The notes under the pieces: model-generated
Seen by the model: only the letters and a program-made list of their open reading frames with translations
What the model was told of the DNA's origin: nothing
Database searches by the model: none
Position numbers and translations under genes: made by a program
Shown here: positions 47,404 to 55,970 of the stretch, piece after piece
Layout: every line of letters starts with the position of its first letter
Position numbering within the stretch: position 1 is the stretch's first letter
Assembly: GCA_025356635.1 (NCBI GenBank)
Contig: JANXRY010000080.1
Coordinates: 1 to 64,000 of the forward strand
Source of the DNA: Gammaproteobacteria bacterium
GTDB lineage: Bacteria; Pseudomonadota; Gammaproteobacteria; Xanthomonadales; Xanthomonadaceae
Direction: 5' to 3'
DNA length: 64,000 nucleotides

Positions 47404-49446
47404 TCAGAACGAATACTTGACGGTGAAGGAAGCGAAATCCCGGTCGGAGATCTGGTTGAAACTACCGCCGCCGAAGAAGGCTGTATAGCTGAGATCGAAC
47501 ACTAGCTTGTTGAGGTAGTTCGCCTCGACGCCGACGGTTCCGGACTTGCGACCCTCGAGGAAATTGCCACCCGGCCCCGGAGTGGTGCCATGCACGTCAT
47601 GATTGAAGGCAATACGTGGCGACAGCGTGATCGAAGTACCAAACGCGCTGTTGTAGTCGGCCTTGGCGGCCAGGCGATAGCCCCAGGAGAACCGGGTCGG
47701 GAAGCCGCCGCCCAGAGTCAGCGGGTTGCGCAGGCTACCCGGAGGGCAAGTCGACGGAACCGGGATCGAGCCAACACCCGGCACCGTAACGTACAGGGCG
47801 CAGGAGTTCACATCCTTGCCGCCACCGGTATCGGTACCTTCACCTTCATAGCGCAGCACCGACGGATCTTCCAGGTTGGGCACGTTGGTCGCGCCGATTT
47901 CGCCCACCAACGCGAGCTGTTCGGCACCCAGGACATCCGGGAAAGCCTTGGTGAAAGTCATCTGCAACTGCTCCACTTCTTTCCGGCGCCAGCCCTGCAC
48001 GTAATGGTTCTGCGGCGCACTGGTACAGCCCGGGAGCAACTGACTGCAGAACTTCAATGACGAATACGGAATCGAGATATTGAGCGGGCTCAGCGCCGCG
48101 AACAGTAATTCGACGTCATCCAGTTGCAGCGGCATGTTCGGGCGATAGCTGACTTCACCCTGCCAAGCCACGCCACCCGGCAGCGAAGTGTTCCAGCTCA
48201 TGCCGTACATCTGGATGTCTTCCGGATACTCGACGAAATAACCTGCGGCCTGCCCGATCGGCACACCGGCAGCTACCTTGGCGAGATTGATCGACTGGCC
48301 GGACAGCAGTGGCAGACGGCTGTGGTAGTTCAGGAAGTAGAAACCGAAATCGGTGCTGCCCAGATTCTCGGCGAAATAATGCACCGCGAAACCGTATTGG
48401 CCGTTGTTGCTGGCCTTTTTGTCAGCCAAGCGCTGCACGGCACTCGGGCAGGCGACCGCAATCAGCGCGCCGATGCCGGCATCGGAATTGGCGTAGCCCG
48501 CAGGGCCATGGGCGCATGTGGCGTTGTACAGCTCAGGATTGTTCACCGGCTGCGGCGTCGTGCCGAAGCCCAGCATCACATAGGTGCCGCCGGGGGAGGC
48601 GAAGTCGTTGGAGCTGAAGTAGGTGCCGGAAGGATCAACCTCGATCTCCTGGAACTTGAGCATGTAAAGGACATCGGCCGACAGGTTGTCAGTGAAGCTG
48701 AACGAGCCCCAGAGCATCGGGACGGGCAGGAACGCTTCCTTGAGCTCGGCGCCGGCGACGCGCAGCTTGGACACGTCGATCGGGTTGATCACGTTGATGC
48801 CGTTCTGGATGAAGGTGCTCTCGCCCCAACTCACCACCTGTTGGCCAACGCGCCAGCTGCCCTTGTGATCGGCGATGGTGTAGTCGTGGTACAGGAACGC
48901 ATCAAGCAGGCGGAATTCCTTGCCGACCTTGTTTTTCGCGGCCTGGGTCAGGTCGTCGCGTCCCTCATTCTCGAAATCATAAAAATAGCTGGCGCGAACG
49001 AAGGCGCCCCAACTCTGGTTCTCACCCCATTTCAGGCTCAGTTCCGAAGTGATCTTGAAAGCATTGGAAAAGGCATCGCCCTTGCCGTACTTGAGGTCGC
49101 CGTCGTCGCGATTGACCGAGAACCGGCCCGGAGCGGCTACTTGGTAGGCCGAACCCGGTACGCCGCCGGTGGAGGTGCAGCGACCGAAGCCGGGCGGGAT
49201 GGCGCCAAGCGGAACGTTGAAGGCACATAGACCCGGATTGAAATGGGCCTTGCCGATCAGGTTGGGATCCGCGTCCTGGGTGCGGACCGAGATTCCGTAG
49301 GAAATGGTGGTGTCGAGACTGCCGGTGAGTCCGCCATTCTCGAAATCGTAAGCTTGGGCAGCCGGCGCGACAAACAGCGCAGCGGCAACAGCAGATGCGA
49401 GCGGGGCGCGGGCAAGAAGTCCGCGGAGCGGTTTGCGTTGGGTCAT
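47404..49446 (-). CDS. DUF1302 family outer-membrane protein
   Basis: A 680-residue protein with a signal peptide ending AAQA and amphipathic strands throughout, ending FASFTVKYSF with the terminal aromatic typical of beta-barrels. Diagnostic stretches are WGENQSWGAFVRASYFYD, GQQVVSWGESTFIQNGINVI and PIDVSKLRVAGAELKE. DUF1302 proteins are found beside DUF1329 genes in many proteobacteria and probably form an outer-membrane pore. First gene of a four-gene minus-strand operon. Confidence 0.87.
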   Translation of the reverse strand: MTQRKPLRGLLARAPLASAVAAALFVAPAAQAYDFENGGLTGSLDTTISYGISVRTQDADPNLIGKAHFNPGLCAFNVPLGAIPPGFGRCTSTGGVPGSAYQVAAPGRFSVNRDDGDLKYGKGDAFSNAFKITSELSLKWGENQSWGAFVRASYFYDFENEGRDDLTQAAKNKVGKEFRLLDAFLYHDYTIADHKGSWRVGQQVVSWGESTFIQNGINVINPIDVSKLRVAGAELKEAFLPVPMLWGSFSFTDNLSADVLYMLKFQEIEVDPSGTYFSSNDFASPGGTYVMLGFGTTPQPVNNPELYNATCAHGPAGYANSDAGIGALIAVACPSAVQRLADKKASNNGQYGFAVHYFAENLGSTDFGFYFLNYHSRLPLLSGQSINLAKVAAGVPIGQAAGYFVEYPEDIQMYGMSWNTSLPGGVAWQGEVSYRPNMPLQLDDVELLFAALSPLNISIPYSSLKFCSQLLPGCTSAPQNHYVQGWRRKEVEQLQMTFTKAFPDVLGAEQLALVGEIGATNVPNLEDPSVLRYEGEGTDTGGGKDVNSCALYVTVPGVGSIPVPSTCPPGSLRNPLTLGGGFPTRFSWGYRLAAKADYNSAFGTSITLSPRIAFNHDVHGTTPGPGGNFLEGRKSGTVGVEANYLNKLVFDLSYTAFFGGGSFNQISDRDFASFTVKYSF

Positions 49447-49499
49447 GACGTTGGATCCTCTTCAGGGCGAATCAGGTGGGGCAGGCTGTACGTTACTCC

Positions 49500-49529
49500 A
49501 TATTAAAAGTCCGTTATGCAAAGAAGCAA
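49500..49529 (-). promoter_or_regulatory. Putative promoter of the DUF1302 operon
   Basis: Minus strand TTGCTT (49529-49524), 18 bases, TAATAT (49505-49500), about 54 bases before the start codon. A short GCTGC-N3-GCAGC palindrome lies upstream near 49560 and could be a regulator site. Confidence 0.5.
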
Positions 49530-49598
49530 TGCCCTAGCGTATGGAATGAGAACAATTCCCTGCTGCATCGCAGCATAAAATATTGACAACAAGCCAAC

Positions 49599-50429
49599 TC
49601 AAGGCTCGAAAAGACGCGGCTGGAAACCGAATGCTGCCGCTGCCGGGCCTGTTTCCGCCGTCTGGTCGCGGCGGGTGCGCTCAAGAAATCCCGGGCCCAG
49701 CGACAACGTGCCAACGCGTCCGGCGGCGGCCAGCAAGGCCTGGAACAGTATTCGCGGGACCGTCACCACCCGTGCCCCGGGGACATGGCGGGCAAGGCTG
49801 CGCACGATCATTTCCCGAAAGGACAAGCGCTCGCCACCCGGCAGATCGAAACACCGGCCCACTGCTGCCGGCGCATCCAGGCAGTCGACGATGGCGCCCG
49901 CGACGTCATCCACATGCACCGGCTGGCGCAATCCGGAGGCGCCCGCAGGCAGCACGACGAATCCCCAGCGCCGGGCCAGGGCAAGCATCGGCGTCAGGCT
50001 GGCATCGCGACCGTGGCCGTACATAAGCGTCGGGCGCAGCAAGGTCACTTCTGCACTCTGTCTGCGCCCGGCCTCGAACAGGCCCAACTCGGCGCGAGAC
50101 AGCGCCAGCGCCACGCCCTGTTCTTTCAGATCCCGGGATTCGCGCTTGTCCTCCCGCCCGGTCGAGCCCAGGGCTACGACACGCACATTCGACAAACCAG
50201 ATTGGCCGAACCAGTCCGTGAAAGCATCCAACGGTCCCAGGCTGATCACGGTGTCAAGGCGCTCGGGCAAGGGCGGCATCGCCTGGAGCAAGCCGGTAAG
50301 CCAGTAAATGCCTGCTGATGCTGGCGGCGCTTGCCGGGACACGGCCCAACATTCGCCCAGGCTGGAAAGGTGCGGCCACAAGGCATCACCCACCTGCCCG
50401 GTCAAGCCGATGACGAGGATTCGCCTCAT
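49599..50429 (-). CDS. NAD(P)-dependent epimerase/dehydratase-like protein
   Basis: A 276-residue protein with an N-terminal Rossmann loop (MRRILVIGLTGQVGDAL), VVALGSTGREDK and VTLLRPTLMYGHGRD, the usual extended SDR fold, followed by DLPGGERLSFREMIVRSL. The Tyr-x-x-x-Lys dyad is not obvious, so it may be an atypical SDR with a regulatory or binding role. The start is set at 50429; 26 upstream codons are open but lack the motif. It begins seven bases after the antiporter gene. Confidence 0.8.
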   Translation of the reverse strand: MRRILVIGLTGQVGDALWPHLSSLGECWAVSRQAPPASAGIYWLTGLLQAMPPLPERLDTVISLGPLDAFTDWFGQSGLSNVRVVALGSTGREDKRESRDLKEQGVALALSRAELGLFEAGRRQSAEVTLLRPTLMYGHGRDASLTPMLALARRWGFVVLPAGASGLRQPVHVDDVAGAIVDCLDAPAAVGRCFDLPGGERLSFREMIVRSLARHVPGARVVTVPRILFQALLAAAGRVGTLSLGPGFLERTRRDQTAETGPAAAAFGFQPRLFEP

Positions 50430-50436
50430 GGCCGTT

Positions 50437-51390
50437 TCAGTGCCCGGCGTGGATGAGCTCGAACGCAAGCCAGGCGACGAACAGCACACCAAGGATGCCG
50501 CCGTCACGACGCCCCAGGCGCGTATCGCGCGTCAAGAGCAAATACACGACCAGGCCGAACGCCATGGCGACGGGCAGCGCGAAACTGATCACCGACGCAG
50601 GTAGCTGTACCGGACGAATCGCCGCCATGCCGCCGATGACCACGAGCAAGTTGAACAGGCATGCGCCGAGCACCTGGCCGGCGACAGCATTGCCATGCCC
50701 CCGGTAGGCAGTCAGCGCCGCGGTGACCACTTGCGGCAAAGCGGTTCCGACCGCGACTACGGTCAAGCCGGTGAGCGCCGCACTCAAACCCAGTGCCGGC
50801 CCGATGATCAGCGCATTGGCCACAACAAACTTGCTGCCGAAATACAGCACTACGGCTGCAATCGCCAACCGGGACACGTTCTGCGCCGTGCCGATACTGG
50901 TGTGGGCGAATTCCGTCAGTTCCTGCTGCACTTCAGCTGGCTCGTTGCGTCCGCGAGTGAATACGAAAACGAGGAAGGCGGCGAAACCCGCCAGCAGCAG
51001 CGTGGCTTCCCAGCGCACGATTTCGCCATCAATCCCGAACAACAGCACGGCGCCGGTAGCCACTAGGACGAAGACAGCTTCGGCAACCAGCGCGCGCATG
51101 CCGAGCAGCAAGGGCGCGGTGATCGCCGCCAACGCGAGGGTCAAGCCGATGCTGGCGATCGTGCTGCCAATCGCATTACCCAAAGCGAGGTCAACCTGCC
51201 CGTGTTCGAGCGCATAGGCGTTGACCGCCAGTTGTGGCAGCGAGGTCGCGACCGACAGCAACAACAAACCGGCAGTGAACGAAGCAAGACCGAGTCGTTG
51301 CCCGAGCCCGGAAACACCGCGCACCATCGAATCACCGCCAAGCAGCAGCAAAAACACGCCAAACAGGAAGAATCCGATCACTTCGTACAT
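50437..51390 (-). CDS. Calcium/sodium antiporter (YrbG-like)
   Basis: A 317-residue CaCA-family exchanger with ten hydrophobic segments and two alpha repeats: GNAIGSTIASIGLTLALAAI in the first half and VAVGTALPQVVTAALTAYRG with GNAVAGQVLGACLFNLLVV in the second. The usual acidic ion-binding residue of the first repeat (SLPE/N) is modified to SLPQ. Cation use is inferred. Confidence 0.86.
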   Translation of the reverse strand: MYEVIGFFLFGVFLLLLGGDSMVRGVSGLGQRLGLASFTAGLLLLSVATSLPQLAVNAYALEHGQVDLALGNAIGSTIASIGLTLALAAITAPLLLGMRALVAEAVFVLVATGAVLLFGIDGEIVRWEATLLLAGFAAFLVFVFTRGRNEPAEVQQELTEFAHTSIGTAQNVSRLAIAAVVLYFGSKFVVANALIIGPALGLSAALTGLTVVAVGTALPQVVTAALTAYRGHGNAVAGQVLGACLFNLLVVIGGMAAIRPVQLPASVISFALPVAMAFGLVVYLLLTRDTRLGRRDGGILGVLFVAWLAFELIHAGH

Positions 51391-51411
51391 GTGCCCTCCG
51401 GGAAAGCGCCT

Positions 51412-52827
51412 TTAGCGTTTCTTCGGAATATACAGGTCGGTGATGCTGCCTTCGAAGACTTCGGCAGTCATGCCCACCGATTCACTGAGCGTCGGATGCG
51501 GATGAATGGTGTGGCCGATGTCGCCGGCTTCGCAGCCCATTTCGATAGCCAGCGCGATCTCGGCGATCAGGTCACCGGCATGAACGCCGACAATGCCGCC
51601 GCCAACGATCCGATGCGTGGCTTCGTCGAAAATCAATTTCGTGAAACCCTCGGTACGGCCCAAGCCGATCGCGCGACCGGACGCGGCCCAGGGGAATTTC
51701 GCGACGCCGACCTTGAGTCCCTTGGCCTTGGCATCGGTTTCGGTGACACCCACCCAGGCGATTTCCGGATCGGTATAGGCTACCGAAGGAATCACCCGCG
51801 CCACCCACTCGCGTTTTTCGCCCGCCGCCACTTCTGCAGCGAGCTTGCCTTCGTGCGTGGCCTTGTGCGCGAGCATCGGCTGGCCGATCACATCGCCGAT
51901 CGCGAAGATGTGCGGCACATTCGTGCGCATCTGCCGGTCCACGGCGATAAAGCCGCGCTCGCTGATCTGCACCCCGGCCCTGTCCGCGCCGATCTTGCCG
52001 CCGTTCGGGGAACGCCCGACCGAGACCAGCACGCGATCATATTTCGTGTTGGTCGGCGCTTTCTCGCCCTCGAAGGTCGCATGCAGCGCGTCTTTCTTGG
52101 CGTCGACTTTCGCCACCTTGGTGGAAAGATGCACGGCGACGCCGCGTTTCTTCAGCAAATCAGCCAGTGGTTTGACCAGGTCGGGATCAGTGCCGGGCAT
52201 CAGCTGCGGCATGAACTCAACCACCGTGACAACGCTTCCCAGCGCCGAATACACACAGGCCATTTCCAGGCCGATGATGCCGCCACCAACGACCAACAAC
52301 TGTTTCGGAATGTCGGCCAGCATCAGCGCATCGGTTGAATCCATCACGCGCGGATCGTCCCACGGGAAACCCGGAAGCTTCACCGGCTGCGAACCAGCCG
52401 CGATGATGCACTGGGCAAAGCGCACGAGCTTCTTGCCGTCGACGGTCTCGACTTCGATCTCATTGGCGGACACGAACTTGCCAACGCCGGTCACCGTGCG
52501 CACCTTGCGCGCCTTGGCCATGCCGGCCAGGCCGCCGGTGAGTTGGCCGACGACCTTGTCTTTGTTCGCGCGCAATTTGTCCAGGTCGATCTTCGCCTCG
52601 CCGAAATTCACGCCATAGCTCGCCGCATGTTTGGCTTCCTCGATCACTTCGGCCGCGTGCAGCAAGGCCTTCGATGGAATGCAACCGACGTTGAGGCAGA
52701 CGCCGCCCAACGCGGCGTAGCGTTCGATCAAGACCGTATCGAGGCCGAGGTCGGCGCCACGAAACGCGGCGGTATAGCCGCCAGGGCCGGCACCGAGCAC
52801 GACGAGCTGGCATTCGATCATGGTCAT
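51412..52827 (-). CDS. lpdA: Dihydrolipoyl dehydrogenase (E3)
   Basis: FAD enzyme that reoxidises lipoyl groups of the 2-oxoacid dehydrogenases. The 471-residue protein has VVLGAGPGGYTAAFRGADLG (FAD), the redox-active disulfide GVCLNVGCIPSKALLH, NAD loop VVGGGIIGLEMACVYSALG and active-site His/Glu near HPHPTLSES. It lacks the fused N-terminal lipoyl domain seen in some relatives. GTG at 52833 is also in frame, but ATG 52827 has GAGG at six bases. Follows aceF. Confidence 0.95.
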   Translation of the reverse strand: MTMIECQLVVLGAGPGGYTAAFRGADLGLDTVLIERYAALGGVCLNVGCIPSKALLHAAEVIEEAKHAASYGVNFGEAKIDLDKLRANKDKVVGQLTGGLAGMAKARKVRTVTGVGKFVSANEIEVETVDGKKLVRFAQCIIAAGSQPVKLPGFPWDDPRVMDSTDALMLADIPKQLLVVGGGIIGLEMACVYSALGSVVTVVEFMPQLMPGTDPDLVKPLADLLKKRGVAVHLSTKVAKVDAKKDALHATFEGEKAPTNTKYDRVLVSVGRSPNGGKIGADRAGVQISERGFIAVDRQMRTNVPHIFAIGDVIGQPMLAHKATHEGKLAAEVAAGEKREWVARVIPSVAYTDPEIAWVGVTETDAKAKGLKVGVAKFPWAASGRAIGLGRTEGFTKLIFDEATHRIVGGGIVGVHAGDLIAEIALAIEMGCEAGDIGHTIHPHPTLSESVGMTAEVFEGSITDLYIPKKR

Positions 52828-52834
52828 GCCCACC

Positions 52835-54142
52835 TCAGACCAGCAGCCGGCGGATATCGCCGAGCACTTGCGACAGATACGTGGTGAAGCGCGCGGCGGC
52901 GGCGCCGTCGATCACCCGATGGTCGTAGGAGAGCGACAACGGCAACAACAGGCGTGGCGCGAACTCGCTGCCATTCCAGACGGGTTTCATCTGTGACTTG
53001 GACACACCGAGGATCGCCACTTCCGGCGCGTTGATGATCGGCGTGAACGCCGTGCCGCCAATGCCCCCGAGCGAGGAGATCGAGAAGCAGCCGCCCTGCA
53101 TGTCGTTCGGGCCAAGCTTCTTCTCGCGCGCCTTGCCACTGATCTCGGCCAGCTCGGCCGACAATTGCAGCAGGCCTTTCTGGTCGCAATCGCGGATCAC
53201 TGGCACCACTAGGCCATCGGGCGTGTCGACGGCGATACCGACGTGGAAGTACTTCTTCAGGATCAGGTTTTCGCCATCAAGCGAAGAATTGAACGCTGGG
53301 TATTTCTTCAGCGCCGCCACCACTGCCTTGATCAGGAACACCAGCGGCGTGACTTTCACGTCTTTCTGCTCTTCGCCGAGTTTCTTGCGGAAGGCCTCCA
53401 TCTCGGTGATGTCGGCGTCCTCGAACTGGGTGACGTGCGGGATCATCGCCCAGTTGCGCGCCAGGTTGGCGCCGGACAATTTCTTGATCCGGGACAGCGG
53501 CTGCGATTCGACCGCGCCGAACTTGCCGAAGTCCACCTGCGGCCACGGAATCAGGTTGAGCCCGCCGCCCGCGGTGACCGTGGCGCCACCGCCGGCGAGC
53601 GCCTTCTTCACGAAGGCCTGCACGTCTTCCTTGCTGATCCGGCCGCCGCGCTCGCTGCCTGCGACTTTCGCCAGATCTACGCCGAGCTCACGCGCGAACA
53701 CGCGCACCGCCGGACTGGCGTAAGGCACCTGATCGGGCATCAGTGCTTCGGCACCAAAGGTCGGCGCAGGAGTATTGATTGTCGCAGGCGCTGCGGCGAC
53801 CATGACGTCAGGCGTCGCAACGATCGGGGCGGCAGCCACGGGTTGCGGCGAAGGTGGCGGGGAAACCGGGGTCACGGCTGACGCCGCTCCTACCGTGGCA
53901 TCGGTAGCTTCAATCAGGGCGACGATGGCGCCTTCGGAAACTTCGTCGCCGATCTTGAGCTTGAGCTCGCGGACAATGCCAGCGAACGGCGCCGGAACTT
54001 CCATGGTCGCCTTGTCCGACTCGAGGGTGAGCAGGCTCTGGTCCTTCTTGACGATATCGCCAACCTTGACCAGCAACTCGATCACCGGCACATCATTGTG
54101 ACCGCCGATGTCCGGCACTCGTGCTTCCTTCAACTCCGCCAT
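52835..54142 (-). CDS. aceF: Dihydrolipoamide acetyltransferase, pyruvate dehydrogenase E2
   Basis: Core of the pyruvate dehydrogenase complex. The 435-residue protein has one lipoyl domain with ESDKATMEVP (lipoylated Lys near 44), an Ala/Pro linker, a peripheral-subunit binding domain (YASPAVRVFARELGVDL) and a catalytic domain with the SLSYDHRVIDGAAAARF active site. E. coli has three lipoyl domains. Part of the linker is encoded by REP-like DNA. aceE is not adjacent. Starts after a promoter at 54174-54202. Confidence 0.95.
   Translation of the reverse strand: MAELKEARVPDIGGHNDVPVIELLVKVGDIVKKDQSLLTLESDKATMEVPAPFAGIVRELKLKIGDEVSEGAIVALIEATDATVGAASAVTPVSPPPSPQPVAAAPIVATPDVMVAAAPATINTPAPTFGAEALMPDQVPYASPAVRVFARELGVDLAKVAGSERGGRISKEDVQAFVKKALAGGGATVTAGGGLNLIPWPQVDFGKFGAVESQPLSRIKKLSGANLARNWAMIPHVTQFEDADITEMEAFRKKLGEEQKDVKVTPLVFLIKAVVAALKKYPAFNSSLDGENLILKKYFHVGIAVDTPDGLVVPVIRDCDQKGLLQLSAELAEISGKAREKKLGPNDMQGGCFSISSLGGIGGTAFTPIINAPEVAILGVSKSQMKPVWNGSEFAPRLLLPLSLSYDHRVIDGAAAARFTTYLSQVLGDIRRLLV
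53868..53893. repeat. REP-like half element inside aceF
   Basis: The stretch GTCACGGCTGACGCCGCTCCTAC shares its core with the REP hairpin at 19349-19412 and with 29089-29116. It encodes a Val-Gly-Ala-Ala-Ser-Ala-Val-Thr part of the flexible linker after the lipoyl domain. Confidence 0.5.
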
Positions 54143-54173
54143 GGCGATTCCCGCTCCCGAACACTAGACCGCT

Positions 54174-54202
54174 ATTGTGGCCCGGTTGCCCCGATCGGCC
54201 AA
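54174..54202 (-). promoter_or_regulatory. Putative promoter of aceF-lpdA
   Basis: Minus strand TTGGCC (54202-54197), 17 bases, CACAAT (54179-54174), about 32 bases before the ATG. Confidence 0.5.
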
Positions 54203-54220
54203 CCATGGCGGCGAGCGCGC

Positions 54221-54248
54221 AAAAAAAACCTCCCCATGGGAAGGGAGG
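54221..54248 (-). terminator. Intrinsic terminator of the DUF2884 gene
   Basis: Minus strand CCTCCC, short loop, GGGAGG followed by eight T. It separates the DUF2884 gene from aceF. Confidence 0.75.
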
Positions 54249-54277
54249 GAGGGGAAATGTCGCGGGTCCGTCGCCTC

Positions 54278-55042
54278 TCAGGGCGTCTGGGCAGTTGCTT
54301 GCTTGTCCACGCTGAGCAATTCCAAGCGGCCACCATTGGGCAAGCGGTAGTCGAGCGCGTTGTCGAGGGCGTCCATGCGCTTGAGGCGCTGGCACATCGA
54401 ATCGGCCAACGGCTCCAACGCCTTGGAACGGGCATCGATCTCATGGTCCATGGCCTGCTCCAGCCGGTTCATTCGCGCTTCCATGGCGTCGCGCTCGTGA
54501 TCACCTGCGAAGATCGCATGGAACGCCAGGCTGACGGCGCCACCGGCGATCTCGGGGACGAATCTCGAGACGATCGGTTCGATCACGGCATCAATGGCAT
54601 CGTCATCGTGGCTGAACAGGAAGGTCGGGTGCGAATACAGTTCGCGCAGGGCAATGGCACGCGAGCGTTCCAAATCGGCGAGCGCCTCGCGCGGGTGGCT
54701 GGCCAAGGTCTTCGCCACTTCGCCGAGGGCATCGAAGGCGATCCCGATTGCCGCCGTCGCCACCTTCTGCGATTCCGGTAGCAGCAAGCGAAGCTCGGCA
54801 TCGAACTGGCGAACCCGGGCCTGATCTTGCGGCGACAGGCTCATGGCATGACCATCCACGGCGATGGCACCATCGCCCATAATGACGCGGCCGGGTCTGC
54901 CGTCCGCTTGCGTGAAGATCATGGCCTCGTTCCCGGCCACCAGCGAGTAGCGGGAATCGATATTGCAGCTCATGTGCACTTCACGCGCCTGCGCCGCACC
55001 GCTGCCAAGGGCAAGTGCCAGTACCAGAATCGTTCGCTGCAT
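54278..55042 (-). CDS. DUF2884 (YggN-like) periplasmic protein
   Basis: A 254-residue protein starting MQRTILVLALALGSGAAQA (signal peptide), with DUF2884-type content: VHMSCNIDSRYSL early, GRPGRVIMGDGAIAVDGHAM, and a helical acidic middle with FDALGEVAKTLASHP. C-terminal segment is Lys/Arg and Leu-rich. Function unknown. The open frame extends 40 codons upstream, across a divergent promoter region. Confidence 0.8.
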   Translation of the reverse strand: MQRTILVLALALGSGAAQAREVHMSCNIDSRYSLVAGNEAMIFTQADGRPGRVIMGDGAIAVDGHAMSLSPQDQARVRQFDAELRLLLPESQKVATAAIGIAFDALGEVAKTLASHPREALADLERSRAIALRELYSHPTFLFSHDDDAIDAVIEPIVSRFVPEIAGGAVSLAFHAIFAGDHERDAMEARMNRLEQAMDHEIDARSKALEPLADSMCQRLKRMDALDNALDYRLPNGGRLELLSVDKQATAQTP

Positions 55043-55264
55043 GGTCTTTACTCGTTGCTGGCAAGGCGATGAAGCTAATTTCTCATGGCGGGCCGAACCA
55101 AGAACGTGCCGAACGGCGGAGTGACCAAAGTCATGGTTCGTGAACGGCACAAGAAAGTTCACTGCTCGCCGAGCACCGGCTCACTGGCGATTCATGCCGG
55201 CTTTGCCAGTCTTGCCGCGCCGTCTCCCCCGAGCGGCGTCCCCACCCCCAAGAGGAATCCTCCC

Positions 55265-55873
55265 ATGCGCACCCCCACCCTGCTTTCCCTCGCGCTGCTG
55301 TCGGCTCTCGCGGCCGGCACTGCCAGCGCCGAAGGCTTCACCGCTACCCTCGGCTACGAAAACGTCCACCCGACCGGAAACAATGGCTCGCTGTCCAGCG
55401 CAGATGCCAACGTCAGTTCGGAGTGGGGCGTGACCGGCAGCGTTGGCTACGACTTCGACGACCATTGGTCCGCCGATTTCTGGACCGGCCTGGGCAAGTA
55501 CCAGCATACGGTCAGCCTGACTGGCGTCGGCGATGTCGCCCGGGTCGACCAGCGGCCAATGGCCTTGACCGGGAACTATCACTTCCTGCCTGGAAGCAAG
55601 TTCAATCCATTCGTGGGCGTCGGCTACAACTGGGTCGATGTGTCGGGCGAAAAGGGTCTCGGCACCCTTTCCACCGCCACCATCAAAGCTGGCAACTCCA
55701 GCGGCCTGACCTACACGCTCGGTGCCGATGTCGCGCTGAACGATAAGGTGTTCTTGCGCGGCAGTGCCCGCCACCTCGATTTCAACAGCGATGTCGCCGT
55801 GAACGGTGTCGCAGCCGGCAATGTCAAGGTCGACCCCTGGGTGTACGGCATCAGCGTCGGCTACAAGTTCTGA
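55265..55873 (+). CDS. Outer-membrane OmpW-like beta-barrel protein
   Basis: A 202-residue secreted barrel with a signal peptide (MRTPTLLSLALLSALAAGTA SA) and eight predicted strands, for example FTATLGYENVHP, GSVGYDFDDHWSADFWTG and RGSARHLDFNSDV, ending in VGYKF. The terminal Phe and Gly-Tyr rich strands are typical of OmpW/OmpA-type barrels. RBS AGAGGAA precedes the ATG at 55265; the upstream open frame is not coding. A terminator follows. Confidence 0.83.
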   Translation: MRTPTLLSLALLSALAAGTASAEGFTATLGYENVHPTGNNGSLSSADANVSSEWGVTGSVGYDFDDHWSADFWTGLGKYQHTVSLTGVGDVARVDQRPMALTGNYHFLPGSKFNPFVGVGYNWVDVSGEKGLGTLSTATIKAGNSSGLTYTLGADVALNDKVFLRGSARHLDFNSDVAVNGVAAGNVKVDPWVYGISVGYKF

Positions 55874-55901
55874 TACTCCACTGTGCATGAAACAAGAATT
55901 C

Positions 55902-55927
55902 GGGGCGCATCGCGTCCCGTTTTCTTT
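55902..55927 (+). terminator. Intrinsic terminator after the OmpW-like gene
   Basis: GGGGCGC, three-base loop, GCGTCCC (one G-U pair), followed by GTTTTCTTT. Confidence 0.65.
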
Positions 55928-55970
55928 GGCATGGACGGAACCACAGGTATCCTAGGCGGGAATTTCCACT

